A stretch of DNA of 64,000 nt from an uncultured Bacteroidota bacterium (GTDB lineage: Bacteria > Bacteroidota > Bacteroidia > Bacteroidales > WCHB1-69), in assembly GCA_902802755.1 (NCBI GenBank), contig CADCNH010000001.1, positions 186,001 to 250,000 on the forward strand, in the 5' to 3' direction. The notes under the pieces are model-generated. The model was not told the DNA's origin. It saw only the letters and a list, made by a program, of their open reading frames with translations, and made no database searches. How positions within the stretch are numbered: the first letter of the stretch is position 1; every line of letters begins with the position of its first letter. Both the position numbers and the translations under genes were made by a program. Shown one piece after another: positions 53,902 to 62,560 of the stretch.

Positions 53902-54639
53902 TTATTCTTCGGCGTTGAGAATGTCGGCAATGTGGATTACCTCAAGTCCCATGCCTTTTGATTGTATGAAGGCGTCAAGATGCTGCAGGCAGTTGATGTC
54001 TGTGGAGGTGACATATTGAGCACCCATGGAATAAATTTTGGTTACGATTTTTTCTATCATGTGGTCTGATGCTTCTGGGTTGATGACCGAAAAACGCCCA
54101 TTGGCGGAGCAGCATTCGTTCATCTCAGAATCTGTCAGCAATTCCAGACCTTTTGTGTTTTTCAGCAGGATTTCCGCTTCGTCTTGCATTTCGTACATGT
54201 TGCGGGCCGCACACGACTTAAAGTAGAAAACTCTTTGCGGAAAGTGATTGTTCAAATTGGACACACCCAGCCGGTTGACAATAAAGTCGCATAATTCGTA
54301 TGTGTTGGTCACGAAGTTTTTCAAATCATTGACCACACTGATATTGGTGAGCAACTGACCGTAATACTTGCGGATAAATCCGGCACATGCAGCGGAGGGA
54401 ATGACCAAAGGAAATTTGGAACCATCATACTCGGACATCATTTTTGCACCCAGTTCTTTGGCGGTTTCAACTTCTCCGGAGAAATAAAAACACCGTCCGC
54501 AACAGGTCTGTTCAGCATTGTAATGCACCTCAAGTCCTAATTTCTCCAGCAAATGCACAACACTCTGTGCCACAGAGGGACTGAACAAATCCATTTCACA
54601 GGGAATGAACAAATTAACATGATTGCCTTGATCTGCCAT
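53902..54639 (-). CDS. CCG-domain (LutA/YkgE-like) Fe-S protein with an altered second CCG motif
   Basis: 245 residues, cytosolic, resembling the LutA subunit of the lactate-utilisation iron-sulfur oxidoreductase. First motif is intact (EQTCCGRCFYFSGEVETA); other conserved Cys are in FIPCEMDLFSP, SAACAGFIRKYYG and FKSCAARNMYE. The second cluster motif, usually CCGFGG, reads ECCSANGRFSV, so the Gly of CCG and the following GG are changed. lutB and lutC are not adjacent. It heads the serS operon. Function beyond redox or cluster binding is unclear. Confidence 0.82.
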   Translation of the reverse strand: MADQGNHVNLFIPCEMDLFSPSVAQSVVHLLEKLGLEVHYNAEQTCCGRCFYFSGEVETAKELGAKMMSEYDGSKFPLVIPSAACAGFIRKYYGQLLTNISVVNDLKNFVTNTYELCDFIVNRLGVSNLNNHFPQRVFYFKSCAARNMYEMQDEAEILLKNTKGLELLTDSEMNECCSANGRFSVINPEASDHMIEKIVTKIYSMGAQYVTSTDINCLQHLDAFIQSKGMGLEVIHIADILNAEE

Positions 54640-54658
54640 GATTTATTTTTTTAACCTG

Positions 54659-54666
54659 CAAAGATA
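54659..54666 (-). promoter_or_regulatory. Promoter -7 element of the serS operon (TATCTTTG)
   Basis: Minus-strand TAnnTTTG 20-27 bases upstream of the CCG-protein ATG; no other promoter consensus was noticed within the four-gene run. Confidence 0.65.
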
Positions 54667-54677
54667 CAAATTTTTTC

Positions 54678-54812
54678 AATGTGCCAATTATCAATGTGCT
54701 AATGTGCCAATTAAGTTAAGAATGTTGAATTGTTGAACTGTTGAATTGTTGAATTGTTCTTAGTTCTTAGTTTTTAATTCTTAATTCTTAATCATCTGTC
54801 CCCTGTCCCCTG
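54678..54812. repeat. AT-rich and CCCCTGACCCCTG filler repeats
   Basis: Begins CAATGTGCCAATTATCAATG, passes through TGTTGAATTGTTGAACTG iterations and TTCTTAGTTCTTAG, and ends CTGTCCCCTGACCCCTG inside the 3' end of tdk. Confidence 0.65.
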
Positions 54813-55393
54813 ACCCCTGTAACCTCATTATAGCAGTGCCGGCACAGCGGTTCATAACTTTCTTTTTCACCCAACATCACTTGTTTGTCGCCGTGGACAA
54901 TTCGGTGAGAGTATTGCGCCAAGTCACCGCAACGGGTGCATATAGCGTGAACTTTAGACACGTATTCGGCAACAGCCATCAATTGCGGCATTGGTCCAAA
55001 AGGTTTGCCTAAATAGTCCATATCCAATCCTGCTACAATGACACGTATTCCACAGGAAGCCAGTTGGTTACATACATCGACAATGCCCTCGTCAAAAAAT
55101 TGGACCTCATCAATGCCCACCACCTCAACGGTTTCCATGTTCACATAAAGCAATATTTCAGAGGAGTTGTGTACGGGAGTTGAGACCATAGAAGTTTCAT
55201 CGTGCGAAACGACATCGTTCTCGTCGTAACGTATATCTATGGCTGGCTTGAATAATTCTATTTTTTGATGTGCGAAAGTGGCCCTTCGTATTCTTCGTAA
55301 TAATTCCTCGGTTTTTCCCGAAAACATAGAGCCGCAGATTACCTCTATCCACCCTTTGTTTTTACTTCTGCTTGCCTTACTTTCTAAAAACAT
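54788..55393 (-). CDS. tdk: Thymidine kinase
   Basis: Phosphorylates thymidine to dTMP in nucleotide salvage; type II (bacterial/human TK1-like) of 201 residues. P-loop [23 protein letters not shown] Walker B-like motif, lid segment, and zinc-binding Cys pairs CTRCG and CRHCYN. The final residues (GVRGQGTDD) are encoded by a CCCCTGACCCCTG intergenic filler repeat, so the original C-terminus has been replaced or extended by repeat DNA. Divergent from the next gene. Confidence 0.96.
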   Translation of the reverse strand: MFLESKASRSKNKGWIEVICGSMFSGKTEELLRRIRRATFAHQKIELFKPAIDIRYDENDVVSHDETSMVSTPVHNSSEILLYVNMETVEVVGIDEVQFFDEGIVDVCNQLASCGIRVIVAGLDMDYLGKPFGPMPQLMAVAEYVSKVHAICTRCGDLAQYSHRIVHGDKQVMLGEKESYEPLCRHCYNEVTGVRGQGTDD

Positions 55394-55416
55394 TTTTATC
55401 GTGTTTTGATATTGAT

Positions 55417-55424
55417 TATTTTTG
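55417..55424 (+). promoter_or_regulatory. Promoter -7 element (TATTTTTG)
   Basis: Plus-strand TAnnTTTG in the tdk/55498 divergent spacer, 74 bases before the Pro/Glu-rich gene. Confidence 0.5.
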
Positions 55425-55449
55425 TATTTTTACACACTTTTTCAAAAGG

Positions 55450-55457
55450 CAAAATTA
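55450..55457 (-). promoter_or_regulatory. tdk promoter -7 element (TAATTTTG)
   Basis: Minus-strand TAnnTTTG 57-64 bases upstream of the tdk ATG. The two divergent elements would make transcripts that overlap. Confidence 0.5.
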
Positions 55458-55497
55458 GTAAATTTATCGGGATATTTTCGGCTTAAAGAAATTAATT

Positions 55498-56607
55498 ATG
55501 CGGAACATTAACGAATCTTTGGAGCAAATAATTGAAAATCTTTTGCTTATCAAGAATAATGGAACTGGTTTTTCTCAAATTGACAAGGATATTCTCCTCC
55601 AGAATTTAAGGGATGCTTATTTGACGGTGTTGCAATGTCCGGTTGTTGAAGAGGTGCAAAAACCTGATAATCAGATAGGAACAAAAGAAGAACCAAAGCT
55701 TGCCCCAATAGTGGAAAACGTAGAGGAAAAGAGGGTGGAAGAACCGGTTTTGGGGGAACAAGATTCGGAAATTCCGACTGAAAAAATAGAATTTGAAGAA
55801 AATATCCCAGCTTCAAATGCAGCGGAGATACCAGTGCAAAAAGCTGAAGAACCTGTCCAAAATGAAGCGGAAGAAGAGGAAATGGATACTGATATTTTGG
55901 AGTTCATCAAAGATATATCTCAAGCCACTGCTGAGCAAAAGCCCGTCCATAAAGAACCGGAATTGTTTGCAGAACCGATGCCCGAGCCAAAACCGGTCGT
56001 AGAATCAGTGCCCGTGCCAGAACCTGAACCTGAAAAAATGGTTGAAACGCTTGCCCCTGAGATTTCAGAAATCTCTGAACCGGAGACGAAGCCCGCACCT
56101 GAGCCGCTTGTGGAACCAGTACCTGAGCCAGTTGTGAAACCAGTGCCCGAACCCGAGCCTGAAAAAGTGGTTGAAGCTGTTGTTCCTGAACCAGAACCAA
56201 AGCCTGCGCCAGAACCGGTTGTGGAACCTGCACCAGCGCTGAAGCCCGAGCCCGAACCTAAGGTAGAGATTAAGCCTGAGACAAAGATTGAAGAACCCGT
56301 TAAGCCTCAGCAACGCTCACTGAACGACTTGTTTAATGAACAGAAGCAAGACCTCGGTGACAAGTTTCAGCAGACGAAAATCACGGATTTGACAAAAGCA
56401 ATGTCAATTAATGATAAGTTTTTGTTTATCAGAGAGTTATTTAAAAATAAAAGTGAAGAATTCAGCAGAGCTATTCAAACTTTGAACAATTGCGAGAATA
56501 TCGAAGAAGCTTTTGACATCATGGAAGGCCTGAAAAAACAGTATTTTTGGGATTCCACCTCATCGGCTTATCTGGCTCTGTGTGACTTGGTCAGAAGAAA
56601 ATTCTAA
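55498..56607 (+). CDS. Pro/Glu-rich linker protein with conserved C-terminal domain
   Basis: 369 residues, no signal peptide. A short helical N-terminus ([18 protein letters not shown]) is followed by roughly 200 residues of low-complexity Glu/Pro/Lys/Val repeats ([40 protein letters not shown]). A folded C-terminal domain ends the protein ([40 protein letters not shown]). The C-terminal block is a conserved Bacteroidota module of unknown role. Codon repetition in the linker makes it prone to length change by slippage. Confidence 0.8.
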   Translation: MRNINESLEQIIENLLLIKNNGTGFSQIDKDILLQNLRDAYLTVLQCPVVEEVQKPDNQIGTKEEPKLAPIVENVEEKRVEEPVLGEQDSEIPTEKIEFEENIPASNAAEIPVQKAEEPVQNEAEEEEMDTDILEFIKDISQATAEQKPVHKEPELFAEPMPEPKPVVESVPVPEPEPEKMVETLAPEISEISEPETKPAPEPLVEPVPEPVVKPVPEPEPEKVVEAVVPEPEPKPAPEPVVEPAPALKPEPEPKVEIKPETKIEEPVKPQQRSLNDLFNEQKQDLGDKFQQTKITDLTKAMSINDKFLFIRELFKNKSEEFSRAIQTLNNCENIEEAFDIMEGLKKQYFWDSTSSAYLALCDLVRRKF

Positions 56608-56641
56608 TTCACATTATGTTTAATCAAATTAAGTATTTGAA

Positions 56642-57874
56642 ATGAAAAAATTAGTTTCCCTCCTTACTGTTGCCGCCTTGCTATTTGGTGGCGTGGTATT
56701 TGCTCAAAACGATACCAAAAAAGAAGAGAAAGAAGGTTATGTGTTTACTAACCTTAAAGAAATTCCTGTCACTTCTGTGAAAGACCAGGCCCGTGCAGGT
56801 ACTTGCTGGTGCTATTCAGGCTTGGGTTTCATCGAGGCCGAATTGCTCCGTATGGGCAAAGGTGAATATGACCTTTCCGAAATGTACATTGTTCACAACA
56901 CCTACATCGACCGTGCCAAAGCAGCCGTTCGTACCCATGGTGATGTTTCTTTCTCACAGGGTGGTTCTTTCTACGATGTGATTTACGGTATGAAGACCTT
57001 TGGTCTGGTTCCTGAATCCGAGATGCGTCCAGGTGCCATGTATGGCGACAGTCTTTCCAAACATGGTGAGCTGTCCGCTATCAGCGACGCTATCGTGAAA
57101 GCTATTGCCACAGGCGACCACAAATCTCTGCAACACAATGCTAAAAACGAGCTGTTGTGGGTTAAATCCATCGAAGCCGTGCATGACATTTATCTGGGCA
57201 AGCGTCCCGAAAGTTTCGTGTACAATGGTGTCACTTACACTCCGATGTCATTCTACAATTCTTTAGGTTTGAATCCTGATGACTACATTTCCATCACTTC
57301 ATATACGCATCATCCTTATTATGAGAAGTTTGTGTTGGAAATCCAGGACAACTGGCGTTGGGCTCAGTGCTACAATGTGCCTTTGGATGAGTTCATGGAC
57401 ATTTTCGATTATGCTATAGACAATGGCTACACCATCGCTTGGGGTGCTGATGTCAGCGAGGAAGGTTTCCGCAAGGGTATCCGTGAAGGTTTTGCTGTAC
57501 TGCCCGATTTAGATGCATCAAGCACCGATAATGGCGGTAGCGATATGGCACATTGGACTGGCCTGAGCAAGACCGACCGTGCGAAAGAAGCTTACGAGCA
57601 TCCCACACCGCAGCGTTGGGTTACTCCCGAGGAGCGTCAATTGGCATTCGATAGTTGGGAAACCACCGATGACCATGGCATGTTGATTTATGGTAAAGCC
57701 AAAGATCAAGCTGGTAATGAATATTACATGGTGAAGAACAGCTGGGGAAAGGTTTACAAATATGACGGTATGTTCTATGCCAGCAAAGCATACGTGCGCT
57801 ACAAAACCATGAATATTGTGGTTCACAAAAACGGTATTCCCAAGGATATCAAGAAAAAGTTGGGTATCAAATAA
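56642..57874 (+). CDS. Secreted C1B cysteine peptidase (aminopeptidase C-like)
   Basis: 410 residues with signal peptide MKKLVSLLTVAALLFGGVVFAQ. The papain-type triad is complete: Cys55 (ARAGTCWCYSG), His345 (TTDDHGMLIYG) and Asn366 (VKNSWGKVYKY). It is a distant paralogue of the C1B peptidase at 5.1 kb and is shorter. It follows the Pro/Glu-rich gene by 34 bases, so co-transcription is possible. Expected to act in the periplasm or outside the cell on peptides. Confidence 0.92.
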   Translation: MKKLVSLLTVAALLFGGVVFAQNDTKKEEKEGYVFTNLKEIPVTSVKDQARAGTCWCYSGLGFIEAELLRMGKGEYDLSEMYIVHNTYIDRAKAAVRTHGDVSFSQGGSFYDVIYGMKTFGLVPESEMRPGAMYGDSLSKHGELSAISDAIVKAIATGDHKSLQHNAKNELLWVKSIEAVHDIYLGKRPESFVYNGVTYTPMSFYNSLGLNPDDYISITSYTHHPYYEKFVLEIQDNWRWAQCYNVPLDEFMDIFDYAIDNGYTIAWGADVSEEGFRKGIREGFAVLPDLDASSTDNGGSDMAHWTGLSKTDRAKEAYEHPTPQRWVTPEERQLAFDSWETTDDHGMLIYGKAKDQAGNEYYMVKNSWGKVYKYDGMFYASKAYVRYKTMNIVVHKNGIPKDIKKKLGIK

Positions 57875-57956
57875 GTAGAGATTATTTGGGAGTATCCGTG
57901 CGTGTTAAATATTGTTAAAGTTAATATATTATTGAAAGAATCTGGAAATAAATGCA

Positions 57957-57964
57957 TATTTTTG
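57957..57964 (+). promoter_or_regulatory. Promoter -7 element (TATTTTTG) with plausible -33 TTG
   Basis: TAnnTTTG 40 bases before the small lipoprotein ATG; ATTG at 57931-57934 is 22 bases upstream, close to the Bacteroidota spacing. Confidence 0.65.
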
Positions 57965-58004
57965 CAGCACAAATAATTAGTACTAACATTAAAGTAAAAT
58001 CGTT

Positions 58005-58244
58005 ATGAAAAAAGTTTTAGGCATTATGGCTGTTGCAGCTTTTGTTTTTTGCTCATGTGGTAAAACTTGTAACTGTACTTATTATGAAGATGGTAAGAAA
58101 GTTGCAGTGACATCAAGTGCACAACAAAGTGGTACAAAATTTTTCAATAAAGAAGCCTGCACGAAGAATTCTACTGAAAAATACCAAACCTATTCAATTA
58201 TTGTTGAAGGCAAGGAAGTAACTGCACAAACCATTTGTAAGTAA
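58005..58244 (+). CDS. Small Cys-rich lipoprotein (hypothetical)
   Basis: 79 residues. MKKVLGIMAVAAFVFCSCGK is a short signal with a candidate lipidated Cys at 16 or 18. The mature 60 residues contain further Cys (CNCTYYEDGK, EACTKNS, TICK) that may form disulfides. Its own promoter and terminator show an independent transcription unit. No family recognised. Confidence 0.75.
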   Translation: MKKVLGIMAVAAFVFCSCGKTCNCTYYEDGKKVAVTSSAQQSGTKFFNKEACTKNSTEKYQTYSIIVEGKEVTAQTICK

Positions 58245-58257
58245 TTTACATAATAGA

Positions 58258-58288
58258 AAAAAGAGGCGGCCAAATGGTCGCCTTTTTT
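58258..58288 (+). terminator. Terminator of the small lipoprotein gene
   Basis: AGGCGGCC-aaat-GGTCGCCT stem with one G-T pair, followed by seven T. Confidence 0.88.
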
Positions 58289-58350
58289 TATGTCTATTGT
58301 GTAATGTTGTGAGGCTGTCATGGAATAACATCCCCACAATTATCGGGAAA

Positions 58351-58851
58351 TTATTGCCTGTCGTATTTCACAACCTCTTCAGAGAAGAAATCCAGTTGCA
58401 CGCCGGCTGTTTTGAACATCTCTTCTGATTCGGCGCCGGCGTGGTATTTTTTCTCGCACACCACGCGTTTGATGCCGCAGTTGATGATGAGCATGGCGCA
58501 TACGCGGCAGGGGGTCATACGGCAATATAGCGTGGCTCCGTCTAAGGAAATGCCTAATTTCGCCGCTTGACAAATGGCATTTTGTTCTGCGTGTACTGTG
58601 CGCACGCAATGCTCGGTGACGGTGCCGTCTTCGTGGACTGTGCGCTTGAATTGATGTCCCACCTCATCGCAGTGGGGCAGACCTTTGGGAGAGCCTACAT
58701 AACCGGTGACCAGTATCTGGCGGTCGCGGACTACTACACAGCCGCTGCGACCACGGTCGCAGGTGGCACGCTTGCTCACCGTATTGGCGATTTCCATGAA
58801 GTATTCATCCCAGGACGGGCGTATATATTTTTGTTCAGTATTTTCACTCAT
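58351..58851 (-). CDS. dCMP deaminase
   Basis: Zinc-dependent deaminase making dUMP from dCMP for dTTP synthesis. 166 residues. Zinc and catalytic motifs: TVHAEQNAIC (His-Ala-Glu) and MTPCRVCAMLIINCGIKRVV (PCxxC); the N-terminal block is KRATCDRGRSGCVVVRDRQI, as in ComEB-type enzymes. Overlaps the end of the kinase gene upstream by 8 bases, so the two are co-translated. Confidence 0.95.
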   Translation of the reverse strand: MSENTEQKYIRPSWDEYFMEIANTVSKRATCDRGRSGCVVVRDRQILVTGYVGSPKGLPHCDEVGHQFKRTVHEDGTVTEHCVRTVHAEQNAICQAAKLGISLDGATLYCRMTPCRVCAMLIINCGIKRVVCEKKYHAGAESEEMFKTAGVQLDFFSEEVVKYDRQ

Positions 58852-59404
58852 GATTCATTTGTTTTAAGATGTCATCAATTTGTTGGTACAAGGCCTCGAA
58901 ATCGCCATTGTTTTGCAGGGTATAGTCTGCCATTTGAATGCATTTCGACAGGTTCTGCTTGTTGGGATCGGTGGAAGTCATTTCGCGTTGTTCGTTCTCA
59001 ATGAAGGTTTCGAAGCTCACATGGTCGGTCTCGGAATTGCGGTCTACGATGCGTTCGTAGCGCACTTTTGGGTCGGCATCCACTGCCAGGAGTACAAAGT
59101 TGCCTTTTTGGCGTAGTGAATCTATCTCACCTGGAGTACGGATGCTCTCGATGATGGCGTTCTTACCGTTTTGCTGGGCGCGTTTGAATAATTCGTCGGT
59201 GATGAAAGAAGGGCAGTGGGTGGCTCTCAGCTCGTTGGCCACCACCACGAAAGTGTCGCGGTTGATGGGAAGTCCTCTTCTTTCAGCTTCCTCTATCAGG
59301 TAACTGCGCACCGAGTAGTGCAGAAACTGCCGTTTTTCAATCAGATAATCCACGATGGTGCCTTTCCCCGCACCCAAAGTTCCGGTAATACCGATGATAA
59401 TCAT
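58844..59404 (-). CDS. P-loop nucleotide kinase-like protein (AAA_18 type)
   Basis: 186 residues. P-loop GITGTLGAGKGTIVDYL at the N-terminus, a base/ribose region AIIESIRTPGEIDSL and an Arg-rich lid VRYERIVDRNSE, resembling dephospho-CoA kinase and (d)NMP kinases. No close assignment is possible; pairing with dCMP deaminase suggests a deoxynucleotide substrate. First gene of the two-gene operon. Confidence 0.8.
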   Translation of the reverse strand: MIIIGITGTLGAGKGTIVDYLIEKRQFLHYSVRSYLIEEAERRGLPINRDTFVVVANELRATHCPSFITDELFKRAQQNGKNAIIESIRTPGEIDSLRQKGNFVLLAVDADPKVRYERIVDRNSETDHVSFETFIENEQREMTSTDPNKQNLSKCIQMADYTLQNNGDFEALYQQIDDILKQMNHE

Positions 59405-59426
59405 ACCTTATTTATTTATGAGGGTG

Positions 59427-59434
59427 CAAAAGTA
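59427..59434 (-). promoter_or_regulatory. Promoter -7 element (TACTTTTG)
   Basis: Minus-strand TAnnTTTG 23-30 bases upstream of the kinase ATG. Confidence 0.6.
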
Positions 59435-59439
59435 CGAAA

Positions 59440-59575
59440 AATAATTAGCAAATTGGCAAATTAGTTAATTAGTTAATTAGCAAATGAGGTAAGGGGGAGT
59501 TTCGCACTGCGTGCTCGAGGGGAGTGGACTTTGTCCATGGGGAGTCTCGGGCTGCGCCCTCGAGGGGAGAGGTGT
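59440..59575. repeat. TTAGTTAATTAGC track and GGGGAGT micro-hairpin repeats
   Basis: AT-rich TTAGTTAATTAG iterations, then three GGGGAGT-type units each holding a small stem with a 3-nt loop: GCAC-TGC-GTGC, GGAC-TTT-GTCC and GGGC-TGC-GCCC. The unit style recurs at 2998. Confidence 0.7.
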
Positions 59576-59613
59576 TGATTACAGGATTACGGGATGATGG
59601 ATTGGTATGCAGG

Positions 59614-60720
59614 CTAATCCTGGCTGACAACGCTGTAGCCGCCGTATCGTCTGCTACCGGTATGTTGGATAAGACGCTTGTTTATCAGAAAACCAATATA
59701 GCGTCTGACAGTGCCTTGGGGCAAACGGCAGGTTGTGCAGATGTCGTTGACTTTGCATCCTGGGTGGCTTTTTATGTGCAAATACACGGCTCTCAGTTTG
59801 GAATTATGCTCAAAATCTTCAGATCTGGTTCTCTGTTTTGGAAAGAAAGTGTGTGTTTCCCTGTGTTTTTTCTTTGACTTTTCGATTTCCCATACAAGAT
59901 TGGTGTCCTCTTTGCCAATCTCAAGTTTAAGCTGTTTTATTATTTGTTCTTTATAGCTGTCGCCAATAGATAAAATGATATTGTTAGAGAATTTATTGAT
60001 TTTACGCAATTCCAATTGGTTGTCATCATATTTGCTGATGAATCTCTTGGACACAATGGCATTTCGTGAGATGCGTGTGAATTCTTCAGATCCTAACAAT
60101 TCTTCCATTCTTTTCATGGAACAATACCGATAGTATTTATCTTGGTTAAGGGTATGTATCGTGACCATGTTTTGCTCTTGCTCACAGTAATATATGTCTT
60201 TAGTATTAATGAATCCGCTTTTGTGGTTTTTGTCACGTACATCCAAAAATTCACATTGTTTCCGTAAGATATTTTCTTTGTCCAGTTCTTGTCCTCGCAA
60301 ATGCAGAATCTCGCTAATGGAAAAGACATACAATACACATGCTCCGTTTCGGAGGAAGACCTCAAATGTGTCATATAAAATATATTTGGTTAGGTTGGAA
60401 GCAATACCTGCGTGTATGTATGTTTCCTTTACCTCAGGATATACTATAATCATCTCCAAACAGCTGGACAACACAACACTACAGAACGTAAGAAACCAGT
60501 ATGACTTATATTTTTTATATGCAAATAATTTGGGAAAGAGCAAAAGATAATTCAGATATATAACAGTAAGGGCAATCACTCCTGAAAGGAATTCCTTATA
60601 ATAATAAGGATAAGTAGCCGGTCTTAAGTTGCAGTTGCTTGAGAAGAAATATAAAAATATGAAACAAAAAACAAGATGAGAGCACCCTTTTTTTATTTGT
60701 TCCTTTAGATATTTGTTCAT
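59614..60720 (-). CDS. Membrane-bound LytTR transcriptional regulator with C-terminal winged helix
   Basis: 368 residues. Four hydrophobic helices come first (HLVFCFIFLYFF, FLSGVIALTVIYLNYLLLF, YWFLTFCSVVLSSCLEMIIV, NGACVLYVFSISEIL), then a LytTR DNA-binding domain (SGFINTKDIYYCEQEQNMVT, YYRYCSMKRMEELL, FTRISRNAIVSKRFI), and an added winged helix-turn-helix (HPGCKVNDICTTCRLPQGTV, RYIGFLINKRLIQHTG). Start at 60720 is set by the -7 element at 60740-60747, which rules out the longer frame starting at 60801. It could control the divergent exported-protein cluster. Confidence 0.85.
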   Translation of the reverse strand: MNKYLKEQIKKGCSHLVFCFIFLYFFSSNCNLRPATYPYYYKEFLSGVIALTVIYLNYLLLFPKLFAYKKYKSYWFLTFCSVVLSSCLEMIIVYPEVKETYIHAGIASNLTKYILYDTFEVFLRNGACVLYVFSISEILHLRGQELDKENILRKQCEFLDVRDKNHKSGFINTKDIYYCEQEQNMVTIHTLNQDKYYRYCSMKRMEELLGSEEFTRISRNAIVSKRFISKYDDNQLELRKINKFSNNIILSIGDSYKEQIIKQLKLEIGKEDTNLVWEIEKSKKKHRETHTFFPKQRTRSEDFEHNSKLRAVYLHIKSHPGCKVNDICTTCRLPQGTVRRYIGFLINKRLIQHTGSRRYGGYSVVSQD

Positions 60721-60739
60721 AATCATATCAATATTTATG

Positions 60740-60747
60740 CAAAAGTA
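60740..60747 (-). promoter_or_regulatory. LytTR gene promoter -7 element (TACTTTTG)
   Basis: Minus-strand TAnnTTTG 20-27 bases before the ATG at 60720; decides the start codon. Confidence 0.65.
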
Positions 60748-60842
60748 AGAAAAAAACGGATATTGTCGGAATTTTTTTTCAATTTTATTAATCATTTCCA
60801 TTGATTTTATTATCCCAGTATACTGTATTCGTCACAAATTTC

Positions 60843-60925
60843 ATGAGCAAATAAAAAAATAATTATTTTATGAGATAATTGAAAAAACTGTAATACAGAG
60901 CTTTAATTATTTTTCATTTGCTCAT
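60843..60925. repeat. 22-bp inverted repeat between LytTR gene and lipoprotein gene
   Basis: Left arm begins ATGAGCAAAT and ends AATAATTA; right arm is its reverse complement apart from one substitution and a one-base indel. Spacer 38 bases. It lies between the two divergent promoters, in the only gene-free 300-bp stretch of this end of the window. Confidence 0.7.
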
Positions 60926-60991
60926 TTCAGGCAATTCTTCATAAAAAGAAATTGTCAAGGTTCTTCATGTGTTTTTTCGGTGAAAAGCCAT

Positions 60992-60999
60992 TATCTTTG
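60992..60999 (+). promoter_or_regulatory. Promoter -7 element (TATCTTTG)
   Basis: TAnnTTTG 27 bases before the lipoprotein ATG. Confidence 0.65.
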
Positions 61000-61026
61000 T
61001 AATGTGAAAATCTTAAAATCAAGTTT

Positions 61027-61539
61027 ATGAAAAAAATGGTCTTTCTTTATCCAAAGTTTTTAACTCTTATTATTTTGTCTTTGATAACAGTATCTTGTAA
61101 GAAAGTTTCTGATTCCCATCCATTATCCTTGCAAACCAATTATATGGTTGGAATTCAAGAGGGTTCTAAAACTAATCAAGAATATGTTATGGTTATTGAA
61201 GTGGGACACAATGGGGCAAATTGCAACGGCTGCGTTTTAATTGACAGACAGTGGATACATATTGATTGCCAAGGACAGGGCAATGCGTGCAGACTTTCCT
61301 CCAATGTGACATTGTACAATAATGGGGCAACATCGTATGCGGTTACCACCGACACCTTCGGATTGACGGATCAAAACTACTTCAATATGCCGGCTCGTTC
61401 GCTGAGTGCTGAAGACGAGAAGGGACAGCCTGTGTTTCTCAACATCCCTGCCCAATTGGTTTACCGTGACAGCACCACCCTGCAATTCACTCTCAATGGC
61501 CTGTATTACAGCAGTAACGCCGTATATTCGAATGACTAG
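61027..61539 (+). CDS. Hypothetical lipoprotein
   Basis: 170 residues. Signal with lipobox-like ITVSC, lipidated Cys24 followed by KK. Mature part is beta-rich (YVMVIEVGHNGANCNGCVLI, RQWIHIDCQGQGNACRLSSN) with paired Cys. Family not recognised. Own promoter. Confidence 0.72.
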   Translation: MKKMVFLYPKFLTLIILSLITVSCKKVSDSHPLSLQTNYMVGIQEGSKTNQEYVMVIEVGHNGANCNGCVLIDRQWIHIDCQGQGNACRLSSNVTLYNNGATSYAVTTDTFGLTDQNYFNMPARSLSAEDEKGQPVFLNIPAQLVYRDSTTLQFTLNGLYYSSNAVYSND

Positions 61540-61608
61540 AAAGTATTACCAAAAACGTTTAACCATATCAGTTTGAGAAAGGAGAGTTTTGTTACAGGAA
61601 AAAAACAT

Positions 61609-61616
61609 TATCTTTG
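61609..61616 (+). promoter_or_regulatory. Promoter -7 element (TATCTTTG)
   Basis: TAnnTTTG 23 bases before the T9SS protein ATG; GTTTTG lies 17 bases further upstream. Confidence 0.6.
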
Positions 61617-61639
61617 CAAGCATAAAAATCAAAAATATC

Positions 61640-62560
61640 ATGAAACACAAATTTTTTCTTTTTGGCTTTTTATTGATACTGGGACATGCCCACGCCCAGT
61701 ACGAATCTTTCTTCGGACAGCAAACATGGTCGTACAATGAAGTACATCCTCTCATTTGTTACACAGAAGATTATGATCCGAATTTAATAGGATGTTGCAT
61801 AACAGAAATATATAATTTTAACAAAGATGACACTGTAAATTTAAATGACACATTGTATTATCAAAGTACTTTTTATGGACCATTGTATTCTGTATATCTG
61901 CGAGAGGATACCATAAGTGGAAGATTATATGGCCGCTATTATATTGACAATTATGAGAAAGAATACTTAATTTGCGATATGTCTCTTTCAGTGGGAGATA
62001 CTTTTGTGTTGAGAAGTGGGCATGAATTAGGGTGGGATTATTATGGAGATTGTGAAATGTTGGTGGATTCCATAACTTATATTTCAGAAAAGAAGATCAT
62101 ATATTTAAAACCTAATTTTGGATTAATGACTTCTATAAATGTAACCATGCGCTTTATGGAAGGTATTGGGCCAATATTTGGTATTCGTCCACATCATTGG
62201 TATGAACAAGGTGGTGGAGCTGTATTATTGTGTTTGCATAAAGACGAGGAATTGTTTTACATGACCCATGAGGATTTGGGCTGTTATCAGAATGGCGGCG
62301 GAATAAATGATTACTTTCAGACTTCCTTAAACATATACCCAAATCCTGCTTCCGAAAATATCACTTTGGAATTCACCACCGAAAATGAAGTTTCAGGAAC
62401 TGTAATTGTCAGGGATATCATAGGCAGGGTGTGCAAACAGGTGGACATCAATTCAAAAACGAATGTTATATCCGTTTCCGACCTGCCACAAGGGGTTTAT
62501 ATTTTAACTTTTATGGATGAGAATATGAGAAAACTCTCGAAAAAATTCGTAAAAATATGA
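61640..62560 (+). CDS. Secreted protein with T9SS sorting domain
   Basis: 306 residues. ATG 61640 gives a signal peptide (MKHKFFLFGFLLILGHAHAQ). The middle is a beta-rich domain of a kind frequent in Bacteroidota T9SS cargo (YESFFGQQTWSYNEV, YYIDNYEKEYLICDMSLSVG, RFMEGIGPIFGIRPHHWYEQ), followed by a sorting domain (LNIYPNPASENITLEF, VRDIIGRVCKQVD, LPQGVYILTF, KKFVKI). Ligand unknown. Its TGA overlaps the next ATG (ATGA), so it is co-translated with the metallopeptidase. Confidence 0.82.
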   Translation: MKHKFFLFGFLLILGHAHAQYESFFGQQTWSYNEVHPLICYTEDYDPNLIGCCITEIYNFNKDDTVNLNDTLYYQSTFYGPLYSVYLREDTISGRLYGRYYIDNYEKEYLICDMSLSVGDTFVLRSGHELGWDYYGDCEMLVDSITYISEKKIIYLKPNFGLMTSINVTMRFMEGIGPIFGIRPHHWYEQGGGAVLLCLHKDEELFYMTHEDLGCYQNGGGINDYFQTSLNIYPNPASENITLEFTTENEVSGTVIVRDIIGRVCKQVDINSKTNVISVSDLPQGVYILTFMDENMRKLSKKFVKI

